NCBI GenBank assembly: GCA_001917175.1
Contig: MNTV01000022.1
Coordinates: forward strand, 1 to 64,000
DNA: 64,000 nucleotides
Source of the DNA: Azospirillum sp. 51_20
GTDB lineage: Bacteria > Pseudomonadota > Alphaproteobacteria > RF32 > CAG-239
Reading direction: 5' to 3'
Below are positions 18,358 to 26,871 of the stretch, piece by piece. Below the pieces are notes generated by a model. It had not been told where the DNA came from. It saw only the letters and a list, made by a program, of their open reading frames with translations, and ran no database searches. The stretch's first letter is position 1. Each line of letters begins with the position of its first letter. Both the position numbers and the translations under genes were made by a program.

Positions 18358-19509
18358 TTACAGCAAACCTTCGTCGACAAACAGCGCCACCAGTTCGCAA
18401 TGGGAAGTATAAACGAACTGATCGACCGGTGTCACTTCGCACAGGCGATAACCGCCGTTTTGCAGAATTTCCGCATCGCGGGCAAAAGTTTCCGGATTGC
18501 AGGAAACGGCAATCAGTTTCCGCGGCCGTTTCCCCGCCGGCAGTGCCGCCAGCCGGGCGGCCTGCTCTTTCGCGCCGGCCCGCGGGGGATCGAAAACAAC
18601 CGCCGCCAGCCCTTCCAGTTCGGCGCCTTCCAGCGGATATTTGAACAGATTGCGGCACACGATTTCGATATTGGCGATCATCTGCCGGTTGACGGAATTT
18701 TTAAAACCTTCCAGCAGTTCTTTTGAAGCATCGACGGCCAGCACCCGGTTGCCCGGCTTTTGCGCCAGCGGATAAGAAAAAGTACCGACACCGCAAAACA
18801 GGTCGGCAATTTTGCCGGAAGTTTCCCCCAAATACTTCAGCACCAAAGCGGTGAGTGCCGCCTGCCCTTCTTTCGAGGGCTGCAGGAAAGTCCCGGCGGG
18901 AATAAAAACGCCGACGCCGCCGGCTTCAATATACGGACGCCCCTTTTCCAGAATTGTTTCCGCCGGCCGGTCGGGAGCAAAGCGATGAGAAACGCGGATG
19001 ACATCGGCGGCGGCCGAAACGCGTTCAAATATAATCTCCCGCAGCTCAAGATTAAGCGGGCGGTCAAATTCCAGCACCGCGTCAAGACCGTTGTCCGCTT
19101 CCGTCAGCCACAGGTCGCCTTTTTCGACGTAAACGGTTTTGGCCCTGCCTTTCCGCCCTTCTTTAACCGTCAGTGGCACCCGGCACAATTCGGACAACAG
19201 GCCGCGGAAAAACTCAAGACCGCGGTTTAGAGCCGGGGTCAGCTGCGGACAACCGGGCAGATCAACAATTTCATTGCTGCGATATGCGTTAAAACCGAGC
19301 ACAATTCCGCCTCCGGCGCGACGAAAGGCAAAGCTGGCGCGGCGGCGGCAGCCTTCTTTGATAAAAACGGGTTCGGAAAAAACAAAATCCTGCCGGGTAA
19401 TGGATTGCAGCGCTTTTTGCACCACAGCGCATTTACGTTGCCGATATTCCTTTTCGTCCAGATGCCGCAGGGAGCACCCTCCGCAAACACTGGCCAAACT
19501 GCAATCCAT
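18358..19509 (-). CDS. RNA m5U methyltransferase, TrmA/RlmCD family
   Basis: 383 residues from the ATG at 19509 (GGGGGA seven bases upstream; a TTG at 19524 is an alternative). N-terminal iron-sulfur ligands CSLASVCGGCSL, with another Cys in LPGCPQL. The methyltransferase domain has IADLFCGVGTFSYPLA (SAM motif I), VVFDPPRAGAKEQ (motif IV) and VSCNPETFARD carrying the catalytic Cys. Like RlmC it lacks an N-terminal TRAM domain. It adds a C5 methyl to a uridine of 23S rRNA or tRNA; the exact target cannot be fixed from sequence. Confidence 0.9.
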   Translation of the reverse strand: MDCSLASVCGGCSLRHLDEKEYRQRKCAVVQKALQSITRQDFVFSEPVFIKEGCRRRASFAFRRAGGGIVLGFNAYRSNEIVDLPGCPQLTPALNRGLEFFRGLLSELCRVPLTVKEGRKGRAKTVYVEKGDLWLTEADNGLDAVLEFDRPLNLELREIIFERVSAAADVIRVSHRFAPDRPAETILEKGRPYIEAGGVGVFIPAGTFLQPSKEGQAALTALVLKYLGETSGKIADLFCGVGTFSYPLAQKPGNRVLAVDASKELLEGFKNSVNRQMIANIEIVCRNLFKYPLEGAELEGLAAVVFDPPRAGAKEQAARLAALPAGKRPRKLIAVSCNPETFARDAEILQNGGYRLCEVTPVDQFVYTSHCELVALFVDEGLL

Positions 19510-19648
19510 TACATATTCCCCCAATCTACCGGCGTTACGCGCTTATCCTAAAACGCTATTGGTTAAAATATGATAAAAGTTAATTATATTTATAAAAAAA
19601 AGATGATTATTTAAAAAATATGCTATAACATAAGCCATATTTCAACTT

Positions 19649-20848
19649 ATGCGCAATCAACAAGGACCGAGGGCCATGCGGAGAAGACTTCCCAAACACT
19701 TAAGTTATGATTATCAGCTCAAACTGGAAGAGGTGCCGACCAAACACGCCGACCGGATGCCGCTCAAAGTGGTGATGCCGGGGATTATTCTCGGCCTGCT
19801 GATGGCCGTCCTCGGCTGTTTTGAACTGACCGGCGGCATGTACGATCCCGAAGGCCTGGGCTATACGCTTGACGCCGACACCCGCGCGCCGCTGTTCAGC
19901 CACACCGCGGTCGACGCCGCTTTCATCATCATCGGGCTCGGCATCGTCATCGGTTCGATCGTGTCATACGTCCGTTACAAGAAAATCTTTTTCAACGGCA
20001 AGACCTTTTCCGTCGATCTGCGCGGCGTATTCGGCGAAAACGAACTGTTCCGCGAATTTTTGCGCAATTACGAGGGCGTCCGCCTGAGAATGGAATTTTT
20101 CCAGTTCGGCATTTTAAACAAAAACAAATACATTGTCGAGCTGGTGCACCGCGACCCCGAAAAAACCATTCCGCTTTATATTTCGACCGACGGTACCGGC
20201 ATTTACCAGATTTGGTATTATTACGCCAAACGCCTCAACATGCCGACCGTCATCGACACCGACGAGGGAACCGTGAAAAGGGAAGTGCCGGAACTTGACA
20301 AGAGCCTGAAAGAGTATCTGTTTGCCAAAGGGCTGATCGCGGTTTACGAAGAAGCGCCGAAAACGCCCGCAGACATCGTCTGCATCAAAAAGGCGGATCG
20401 CACCGTCATCCGGCCGAAGCGGATGTTCTGGGACATTTTCAGTCTGCTCGGCGCGTTCTGGCTGTGTTTTTACCTGCTGGTGCTTGCCGCCGCGGCCTTC
20501 AACTATTCCCGGGTGGAAAGGATGATCGGTTCGCCGGCGCAGACCGCGGTTATCTTCGCCGCCGCCTTTTTGCTGGCAGTTTTGTTCATCGGCCTGATGT
20601 TTAAAAAAGACAAAATCGTGCTAAAGGACGGACGCCTGATTCTGGTACACAAGTTTTTGTTTATCTCAAACAAAGAATATGCGGACTTAAGCCGCATCCG
20701 CGACATTCAGGCGGTCTACAACCCGGCGGCGGACAGCTACTATCTGGCAATTATCACCGACGACAACATGCTGGCTTTCGGCCGCGGGGTGCCGACGGAA
20801 GCCTTGCAGTGGATAAGGGATTTCGTCATCTATACGATGACGCGTTGA
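19649..20848 (+). CDS. Membrane protein with PH-like C-terminus, unknown function
   Basis: 399 residues (a start at the second Met, residue 10, is also possible). Four membrane segments are visible: about 42-62 (VVMPGIILGLLMAVLGCFEL), 85-107 (AFIIIGLGIVIGSIVSY), 268-292 and 303-325 (AVIFAAAFLLAVLFIGLMF). The soluble middle (110-265) and C-terminal tail (KIVLKDGRLILVHKFLFI...) are beta-rich. Not recognised. It is divergent from the methyltransferase gene and 94 bases upstream of the YfgM-like/bamB/der group. Confidence 0.7.
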   Translation: MRNQQGPRAMRRRLPKHLSYDYQLKLEEVPTKHADRMPLKVVMPGIILGLLMAVLGCFELTGGMYDPEGLGYTLDADTRAPLFSHTAVDAAFIIIGLGIVIGSIVSYVRYKKIFFNGKTFSVDLRGVFGENELFREFLRNYEGVRLRMEFFQFGILNKNKYIVELVHRDPEKTIPLYISTDGTGIYQIWYYYAKRLNMPTVIDTDEGTVKREVPELDKSLKEYLFAKGLIAVYEEAPKTPADIVCIKKADRTVIRPKRMFWDIFSLLGAFWLCFYLLVLAAAAFNYSRVERMIGSPAQTAVIFAAAFLLAVLFIGLMFKKDKIVLKDGRLILVHKFLFISNKEYADLSRIRDIQAVYNPAADSYYLAIITDDNMLAFGRGVPTEALQWIRDFVIYTMTR

Positions 20849-20942
20849 GGCTTTTGGCGGCCGCCGCATATTTTGGTTGCCAAATGCCGAGATTTGTTTA
20901 TAACTTTTCAAACAAACGCAAACTTAAAACGAAAGTGGAAAA

Positions 20943-21614
20943 ATGAGAGAAATTGATACCGGCGCACAAGAAGCCTTTATTAAAGAAGTCAACGAGGACC
21001 TGAAAAACGAATCGATGAAGAAGATGTGGGACAAATACGGCCTTTACATCATCATTCTGGTGGTTGCCGCCTTAACCGCCGCCGTCAGCTTCGAGGCCAT
21101 CAAGGCCTGGTATACGAAAAAGCTGCAAACCTGGTCGGATTCCTACGCCTACGCGCTCAGCCTGCAAAACCAGGGCAAGTATGACGAGAGCATCGACACC
21201 TTCGACTATATCGCCGGCAAAGACTACGGCATATTCTCCGACCTTGCCAAAATGCAGAAGGCAAACATTCTGCTTGAACAGAAGAAAAACGACGAAGCTT
21301 TCAAACTGATGAACGAAATTATCGAAGACAAGTCGTTTAACCCCCAGCTGCGCGACACGACGATCCTGAAACTGGCCTCCTATAAGCTGGACAATGCGCC
21401 GGCGGAAGAAATCGAAGAGCTGATCGGGGGCATTGCCGCCGACGGCGGCAACAGCTGGCAGCCGACGGCAAACGAAATGCTGGCGCTGGCTTATCTCCGC
21501 GACGGCAAAACCGCCGAGGCGAAGGAAATCTACAACCGTCTTCTGGCCGACGGCAAAACGCCCGAAGTGATGAAAGCGCGGATCAAAGACATTATATCCG
21601 TATTGCCGCAATAA
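20943..21614 (+). CDS. YfgM-like membrane-anchored TPR protein
   Basis: 223 residues: cytoplasmic N-terminus of about 30 residues, one membrane anchor (YGLYIIILVVAALTAAVSF), then a periplasmic tetratricopeptide-type domain with repeating helix pairs (ALSLQNQGKYDESIDTFDYI, LLEQKKNDEAFKLMNEII, LAYLRDGKTAEAKEIYNRLL). This matches the YfgM/TPR_21 family, which in E. coli is an ancillary SecYEG partner. The gene order YfgM-like, bamB, der is conserved across proteobacteria and supports the call. GTGG AAA-type leader; ATG at 20943. Confidence 0.85.
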   Translation: MREIDTGAQEAFIKEVNEDLKNESMKKMWDKYGLYIIILVVAALTAAVSFEAIKAWYTKKLQTWSDSYAYALSLQNQGKYDESIDTFDYIAGKDYGIFSDLAKMQKANILLEQKKNDEAFKLMNEIIEDKSFNPQLRDTTILKLASYKLDNAPAEEIEELIGGIAADGGNSWQPTANEMLALAYLRDGKTAEAKEIYNRLLADGKTPEVMKARIKDIISVLPQ

Positions 21615-21637
21615 CAATTTTATCAGAGGTGAAGCCC

Positions 21638-22963
21638 ATGCGATTGAACAAGAAAAGCGCCGTTGCCGCCATGTGTCTGGCTCTTGCCGGATGCGGAATG
21701 TTCGGCAAGGAAAAACTGCAAATCGACGGCGAGAGAATCCCGGTTTTGAGCGAAAGGGAAGTGATTGCCGCCGACTATACGGCGGGCGACATTCAGATCG
21801 TGCTGCCCAAACCGGCGGTCAACGCCGCCTGGCCGCAAAGCGGCGGCAACGCTTCGCACAACATGGGGCACTTAAAAAGCGGCGACAATCTGAAAAAGGC
21901 CTGGAGCAGCAGCTTCGGCAGCGGCAATTCCGGCCGCGACTACCTGATCGCCGCACCGGTGATTGCCGACAACACCGTCTTTACCATTGACGCCGACGCC
22001 ACGGTCAGCGCCTTTCGCCAGAGCGACGGGGAAAGACTGTGGAAGCGCCGTCTCAAGCCGCGGCTGCGCGACGACAAGGAAGTGTCCTTAAAAGGCGCCG
22101 GCCTGGCTTTCCGTCAGGGCACGGTTTATGCCGCGACCGGTTTCGGCGGCATATTTGCGCTTGACGCCGCCGACGGAAAAGTCAAATGGGAATATTTTGC
22201 CAAAACTCCGGTTCGGATCGCGCCGGCCGTCGGCGGCGGCAAAATTTTCGTGCAGACGATCGACAACGTGCTGCTGGCGCTTAACGCCCAAACCGGCAGC
22301 GAGATATGGCGCTATGCCGCCCCGAGCGAGGAAACGACCAAAGTCGGCGGCGCCGTTCCAGCTTTCAGCGAATCGGCCGACGTGCTGATCGCCGGCTTCT
22401 CGAACGGAGAACTGCGCGCGCTCAAGGCCAGCACCGGTTCGCCTTTGTGGGGAGATTATCTGGTTTCTTCCCGCCGCACCAACTCGCTTGACGACATCAA
22501 CACCATTCATGCCAACCCGGTCATCTCCGGCGACATCGTTTTTGCCGCCGGCAGCAACAACCTGCTGGTGGCCATTGACCTGCGCAGCGGCCAGAGAATC
22601 TGGGAACGGGAAATCGGCAGCGGCAACCAGCCCTGGCTGGCCGGCAAATATCTGTTCCTGCTGGCAAACGACGCCCGTCTGATGGCAATTCAGGCCGACA
22701 GCGGCAAAATCGTCTGGGATACGAAAATCCCGGCCGGCAACGACGTTTCCGACCAGGTCGGCGTCACTTATGCCGGTCCGCTTCTGATTAACAACCGGCT
22801 GCTGGTCAACACCTCGAACGGCTATACTTTTTATGTTTCGCCCTATACCGGGAAAATCCTCGGCTATATCGAAAACGGCGACGGTTCGTCGCTGCCGCCG
22901 GTGGCGGCCGGCAGCCAGGTGATCATCACCACCGTTGACGCCGACATTATCGCATATCAGTAA
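21638..22963 (+). CDS. bamB: Outer-membrane protein assembly lipoprotein BamB
   Basis: 441 residues from the ATG at 21638 (AGAGGTGA eight bases upstream; a GTG at 21629 is in frame but overlaps the ribosome site). Lipobox LAGC after MRLNKKSAVAAMCLA. The rest is a PQQ-type beta-propeller with repeated blade motifs (VSAFRQSDGERLWKR, IFALDAADGKVKWEY, LLALNAQTGSEIWRY, LVAIDLRSGQRIWER, LMAIQADSGKIVWDT). BamB helps the BamA complex fold outer-membrane proteins from the periplasmic side. Lies 23 bases after the YfgM-like gene and 15 before der. Confidence 0.93.
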   Translation: MRLNKKSAVAAMCLALAGCGMFGKEKLQIDGERIPVLSEREVIAADYTAGDIQIVLPKPAVNAAWPQSGGNASHNMGHLKSGDNLKKAWSSSFGSGNSGRDYLIAAPVIADNTVFTIDADATVSAFRQSDGERLWKRRLKPRLRDDKEVSLKGAGLAFRQGTVYAATGFGGIFALDAADGKVKWEYFAKTPVRIAPAVGGGKIFVQTIDNVLLALNAQTGSEIWRYAAPSEETTKVGGAVPAFSESADVLIAGFSNGELRALKASTGSPLWGDYLVSSRRTNSLDDINTIHANPVISGDIVFAAGSNNLLVAIDLRSGQRIWEREIGSGNQPWLAGKYLFLLANDARLMAIQADSGKIVWDTKIPAGNDVSDQVGVTYAGPLLINNRLLVNTSNGYTFYVSPYTGKILGYIENGDGSSLPPVAAGSQVIITTVDADIIAYQ

Positions 22964-22978
22964 AAGGAGGTTGCCCCG

Positions 22979-24367
22979 ATGCCGCTCAAAGTCGCTATTA
23001 TCGGAAGGCCGAACGTCGGCAAATCGACGCTGTTTAACCGTCTGGCGGGAAAAAAGCTGGCGATCGTTCACGACAAACCGGGCGTTACCCGCGACCGCAA
23101 GGAAACGCAGGCCCGCTTAAACGACCTGCCGCTTGTCATCATTGATACCGCCGGATACGAGTATTCCAACGAAAACAACCTGGAAGCGCGGATGTGGGAA
23201 CAGACCAAAAAAGCCATTGACGAGGCCGACGTATGTTTGTTTCTCTATGATGCGCGCGCCGGTTTGCAGCCTTATGACGAACACTTTGCCGACATTTTGC
23301 GCCGCTCGCACAAACCGGTGGTTCTGCTGGCCAACAAATGCGAAGGCCGGCAGCAGGAAGACAGCCGTTTCGAGGCCTACAAACTGGGGCTCGGCGAGCC
23401 GATCCCCTTTTCCGCCGAACACGGACTGGGAATGCTTGACTTATACGACGCGCTGAAAGAGCATTATTATCCGGAAGACGCGCCGAACGGGGAAAAGGCG
23501 GACGAAGAAAGCGCGGAGAAAAACGCCGGCGACGGGGAAGAATATGACGACAAACGCCCGATTCAGGTGGCAATCGTCGGCCGGCCGAACGTCGGCAAAT
23601 CGACGCTGGTCAACGCCCTTTTGCAGGACGAACGGATGCTGACCGGGCCGGAAGCCGGGGTTACCCGCGACGCCATCGCTTCCGACTGGGAATGGCGGGG
23701 AAGAAAATTCAAGCTGGTAGACACCGCCGGGCTGCGTAAACAATCGAAAGTCAGCGATTCACTTGAGAAAATGTCGGCCGCTTCATCGCGTTATGCCGTC
23801 AACATGGCTCAGGTGGTGGTGCTGGTCTTAGACGCCGACGCGGTTCTCGACAAGCAGGATTTGACGATTGCGTCCCGCGTGCTGGATGAAGGGCGGGCAC
23901 TGATCATTGCCGTCAACAAATGGGACATTGCCGACAAGAAAGAAGCCATCGAACGTTTGAAATACCGGCTGCGGACCTCGCTCACCCAGGTGGAAGGGAT
24001 CCCGACGGTCACCATTTCCGCCCTCAAAGGCGAAGGACTGGACAAGCTGATGAGCGCGGTCGTAAAAATTTATACCCGCTGGAACAGCCGGGTGCCGACG
24101 GCGCCGCTCAACAAATGGTTTGCCGACGTTACCGGCAACTATCCGCCGCCGCTCGGCAAAAACAAACGCCGGATCAAGCTGCGTTACATTACCCAGGCCA
24201 AAATCCGGCCGCCGTCATTTTTCATTTTCTCCAGCAACCCAGAAGGTCTGCCGGAGAGTTATCTGCGCTATCTGACCAACAGCCTGCGCGACACTTTCGA
24301 TTTCGGCGGCGTACCGATCCGGATTACCGTGCGCAAAACCGGCAATCCGTATGCCGACAACGACTGA
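22979..24367 (+). CDS. der: Double-domain ribosome-biogenesis GTPase Der (EngA)
   Basis: 462 residues. Two consecutive G domains, each with GRPNVGKST (residues about 9-17 and 201-209), DTAG (residues about 56-59 and near 250) and NKxD motifs (NKCE, degenerate, in the first; NKWD in the second), then a KH-like C-terminal domain ending in FGGVPIRI. The linker between G domains is unusually acidic (EKADEESAEKNAGDGEEYDD). Der acts in 50S subunit assembly. AAGGAGG precedes the ATG. The gene closes the YfgM-like/bamB/der operon. Confidence 0.97.
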   Translation: MPLKVAIIGRPNVGKSTLFNRLAGKKLAIVHDKPGVTRDRKETQARLNDLPLVIIDTAGYEYSNENNLEARMWEQTKKAIDEADVCLFLYDARAGLQPYDEHFADILRRSHKPVVLLANKCEGRQQEDSRFEAYKLGLGEPIPFSAEHGLGMLDLYDALKEHYYPEDAPNGEKADEESAEKNAGDGEEYDDKRPIQVAIVGRPNVGKSTLVNALLQDERMLTGPEAGVTRDAIASDWEWRGRKFKLVDTAGLRKQSKVSDSLEKMSAASSRYAVNMAQVVVLVLDADAVLDKQDLTIASRVLDEGRALIIAVNKWDIADKKEAIERLKYRLRTSLTQVEGIPTVTISALKGEGLDKLMSAVVKIYTRWNSRVPTAPLNKWFADVTGNYPPPLGKNKRRIKLRYITQAKIRPPSFFIFSSNPEGLPESYLRYLTNSLRDTFDFGGVPIRITVRKTGNPYADND

Positions 24368-24716
24368 GTGCCGCTCCGTAAGACGGAACGGACATACCGG
24401 TTGTTGGCAGACGAAGAATCAAAAAAGATTCTCCCGAACTGCTCGCATGCAGGGGGCAAAAAGTGCAGGCTCGGCCGGAAGGGGCTCATCATAAACTTTC
24501 ATTAACTAACGCAAACGGTATTAACCATTCCGAAACTCAAACGCCCGGCCCGAAGCTGCGCAAGCCTTACGGCCGGGTCGGCATGTCTGCATCTGCCTGC
24601 TTATGCAGACTTTGAATCACAAAAAACGCCGACAAACTGCCGGCGCTTTTCCTTTGCGTATTGTTGCGCTTTTTCCGAACCGGCCGTTCCGCGGTAAAAC
24701 GGAACGGTTTTCGGTT
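24368..24716. other. Gene-free interval with hairpins and dispersed repeat copy B
   Basis: No gene seen. It holds the second copy of the dispersed hairpin repeat (24531-24586) with CCCGGCC (24544-24550) pairing GGCCGGG (24571-24577), and an adjacent perfect 8-bp hairpin GTCTGCAT/ATGCAGAC (24585-24592 with 24603-24610). Any of these may end the der transcript. Confidence 0.5.
24684..24707. terminator. Terminator-like hairpin between der and the XRE-type gene
   Basis: CCGTTCCG (24684-24691) and CGGAACGG (24700-24707) with an 8-base loop, followed on the plus strand by TTTTCGGTTTT. Confidence 0.5.
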
Positions 24717-25064
24717 TTACAACAATTCCGGCGGAGAAAGTTCTTCCCTCTCCCCGGCTTTCCCTGACCGGTTATGCGCGCCGGGTTCCCGGCGAAGGTA
24801 CTTTTCTTTCTCCTGTTCGCTGATCCCCTGAGGACGAAAGCTGCCGGGTTTCCTGTCTACCAGTTCAATGCCGATCCCTTTGCCGTAAAAATCGAGCAGC
24901 AGTTTATACGCGCTCCATTGGGCGGTACTGCCAAGCTCAAGCTGGTCTATCATCTGCCACGGAACCCCGCTTTGTTTGGCCGCATGCTCCAGGCGAATCC
25001 CGTGATTGCGACGGTATTCGCCCAATCGGCCGATTTTTTGTTTGATGTGAAGTTTGGATTTCAT
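24717..25064 (-). CDS. XRE-type helix-turn-helix protein
   Basis: 115 residues. Residues about 10-60 fit a lambda-repressor-like HTH: IGRLGEYRRNHGIRLEHAAK, SGVPWQMIDQLELG, then TAQWSAYKLLLDFYGKGIGI, the pattern of HipB-like antitoxin or regulator domains. The last 45 residues are charged and probably disordered. AAGGAG lies 8 bases before the ATG. No toxin-like partner gene is adjacent. The gene is preceded, in the same orientation, by three tandem structured RNA copies each with a terminator; the nearest ends only 30 bases before its start, so its expression may depend on read-through. Confidence 0.65.
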   Translation of the reverse strand: MKSKLHIKQKIGRLGEYRRNHGIRLEHAAKQSGVPWQMIDQLELGSTAQWSAYKLLLDFYGKGIGIELVDRKPGSFRPQGISEQEKEKYLRREPGAHNRSGKAGEREELSPPELL

Positions 25065-25094
25065 GTTTGTAACTCCTTAATTTTGTTTATGATA

Positions 25095-25318
25095 AAAAAC
25101 AAAACCGCCCGGAACAAATTCCAAGGCGGGGAGTTAGCAACTGTCAAAACACAGTCTGTCTTATTCGTCACGCCTCAGGCGCGCTTATATCGACAGCTCC
25201 CCTCAAGAGGAGTTTTTTTGTTTTGAAGGAGTTGCTACACTCCGCACCCGGCCTCCCGGATGCAGAGTTGATATTAAAGAAAACGCCGCCCGTTGGCAAG
25301 AGCTTTCTTTTAATCAAC
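25095..25318 (-). ncRNA. Structured RNA element, tandem copy 1
   Basis: Minus-strand RNA ending in a terminator: stem 25105-25109/25125-25129, then a U-rich tail complementary to 25095-25104. Nested helices (plus-strand positions): GGAG 25130-25133 with CTCC 25240-25243; TAGCAACT 25135-25142 with AGTTGCTA 25230-25237; CAAAACA 25145-25151 with TGTTTTG 25219-25225; CTGTC 25156-25160 with GACAG 25192-25196; apical CGCCT/AGGCG 25171-25181. A 5' hairpin lies at about 25267-25318. Helices 2-5 differ in sequence from copies 2 and 3 but keep pairing. It abuts the XRE-type gene leader. Confidence 0.7.
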
Positions 25319-25351
25319 ATTCCCCTTTGTTTTGCTTATTTACCTTGATTT

Positions 25352-25576
25352 AAAACAAAACTCACCTTGATGAATTCAAGGTGAGGGAGTTCAAAACTGT
25401 TCAAAGTACAGCATACCTTATTCGCCATGCTTTAAGCACGCTTATTTCGGTATCTCCCTCCAGTTTGGGAGTTATTTTCTTTGAAGGAGTTTTGAAGCTC
25501 CGCATCCGGCTTCCCGGATGCAGGGTTGATATTAAAGAAATTGCCGCCCGTTGGCAAGAGCTTTCTTTTAATCAAC
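25352..25576 (-). ncRNA. Structured RNA element, tandem copy 2
   Basis: Same fold as copy 1. Terminator stem 25361-25370/25376-25385 (10 bp, perfect) with the U-tail complementary to 25352-25360. Helices: GGAG 25386-25389 with CTCC 25498-25501; TTCAAAACT 25390-25398 with AGTTTTGAA 25488-25496; TTCAAAG 25400-25406 with CTTTGAA 25479-25485; ATACC 25413-25417 with GGTAT 25449-25453; apical TGCTT/AAGCA 25428-25438. CTTATT (AAUAAG in the RNA) flanks the apical hairpin on both sides. Confidence 0.72.
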
Positions 25577-25610
25577 ACTCTCCCTTTGTTTTGCTTATTT
25601 ACCTTGATTT

Positions 25611-25820
25611 AAAACAAAACTCACCCTGATGTAAAACCAAGGTGAGGGAGTTCACAACTGATCAACGAACAGTCCGGGTTATTCGCGCATATAGCCTTAT
25701 ATTCCCGGCTCCCTCTGTGAGGAGTCGTTCTTTTTCGTTGAAAGGAGTTGTGACACTCCGCACCCGGCCTCCCGGATGCAGGATTGATATTAAAGAAATT
25801 GCCGCCCGTTGGCAAGCGGA
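25611..25820 (-). ncRNA. Structured RNA element, tandem copy 3 (5' end altered)
   Basis: Same fold again. Terminator stem CTCACC/GGTGAG (25620-25625 with 25641-25646). Helices: GGAG 25647-25650 with CTCC 25756-25759; TCACAACT 25652-25659 with AGTTGTGA 25746-25753; TCAACGA 25662-25668 with TCGTTGA 25735-25741; CCGGG 25674-25678 with CCCGG 25704-25708; apical ATATA/TATAT 25689-25702. The 5'-terminal long hairpin of copies 1 and 2 is broken here after GTTGGCAAG, so this copy is truncated or has a different start. Confidence 0.68.
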
Positions 25821-25875
25821 AAATTAATCAGGCTTTTTTTGAGGGAGAGAAAACGGAAAAAGCCTGGCAAGAGGG

Positions 25876-26121
25876 AAAGAGGAAGAGGAAGAGGAAGAGG
25901 AAGAGGAAGAGGAAGAGGAAGAGGAAGAGGAAGAGGAAGAGGAAGAGGAAGAGGAAGTGGAAGAGGAAGAGAGGAAGTGGAAGTGGAAGAGGAAGAGAAA
26001 GAGAAAGTGGAAGAGGAAGAGGAAGAGGAAGAGGAAGAGGAAGAGGAAGAGGAAGAGGAAGAGGAAGAGGAAAAGGAAGTGGAAGTGGAAGAGGAAGAGG
26101 AAGTGGAAGAGGAAAAGAAAA
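25876..26121. repeat. (GAGGAA)n homopurine microsatellite-like tract
   Basis: About 245 bases of nearly pure AGAGGA hexamer, with occasional GTGGAA variants. All frames are open (Arg-Lys, Glu-rich or Ser/Phe/Leu-type polypeptides), which reflects composition, not coding. Confidence 0.9.
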
Positions 26122-26201
26122 CGGATATGGATAAGGGTGTGGAATCGAACAGGGAAATGCAAATGCGGAAGAAGTAAAAACAGGGGTACGGAAACGGAAG
26201 C

Positions 26202-26373
26202 AGGAGTAAAGCCGGAAGAAGCGGGGCGGGATTGGGGGAAAATCGGAAATAAGAGCGAATGCGGGTATAAGGGTAAAGGACGAAAACAGGAGTAAAGCCG
26301 GAAGAAGCGGGGCGGGATTGGGGGAAAATCGGAAATAAGAGCGAATGCGGGCATAAGGGTGAACAACGAAAAC
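26202..26373. repeat. 86-bp tandem duplication
   Basis: 26202-26287 and 26288-26373 are near-identical 86-bp units beginning AGGAGTAAAGCCGGAAGAAG; a third copy starts at 26374 and fades after about 10 bases. Confidence 0.85.
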
Positions 26374-26871
26374 AGGAGTAAGGCGAAAAAGGAAGCAGGC
26401 GTCAGAGGAGAAATGGAAATAAGCGTATGTGCGGGAAATGAAAAAAATACGGGGATCAAATCCGACGCGGAAACTTCGGGACGGTTCGGCACGACGGTTT
26501 CGGGGCGGTTCAGCATAAAGGATTGCCGGAAAGGGATGGCAGATTCGGGAAAGTCCGGGCACAAAAGGCTCGGACGGGTTTGGCGTAATAAAACTTGGCA
26601 AGTTCAGCACGGCTGGTTCAGACAAATTCTGCATGACGGGCTGTAGGGGAAGCGTGATCAATTTAGAAAGATTTAGGATGACAAAATCGGACAAATTCTA
26701 CACAACATATTTGAGACGGTTCGGTGCGGCCGGGTCGATATACTTCGGCATGACGGACTGCGGAAGAAGCGCGGCGGATTCAATTATTTCGGCACACCGC
26801 ATTTTTGAACATAAAGGCATGAACTGCCGCTTGTGCATATCCGAGGCAATTTGTCACAACAAAAAAAACAA
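26374..26871. other. Gene-free, degenerate repeat DNA
   Basis: No supported gene. Weak recurring words such as TTCGGCATGACGG and GACAAATTCT suggest decayed short repeats. Open frames here lack ribosome sites and protein-like composition. Confidence 0.5.

Noticed and set aside
24717..25064. Antitoxin of a toxin-antitoxin pair
   Set aside because: The HTH fits, but no toxin-sized gene lies next to it on either side; a type III system is also unsupported because there is no ToxN-like nuclease and the RNA units are far longer than ToxI repeats.
25381..25827. Two short plus-strand frames sharing PGCRVDIKEIAARWQ
   Set aside because: The shared peptide lies in the near-identical repeat DNA; upstream parts of the frames do not match between copies although RNA pairing does, and the ATGs have no spaced ribosome site. 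RNA structure on the other strand explains the conservation better.
25784..26694. Several long frames (Arg-Lys, Glu, Ser and Leu-Phe repeats) across the GAGGAA tract
   Set aside because: They arise from hexanucleotide composition on both strands and lack ribosome sites and non-repeat domains.
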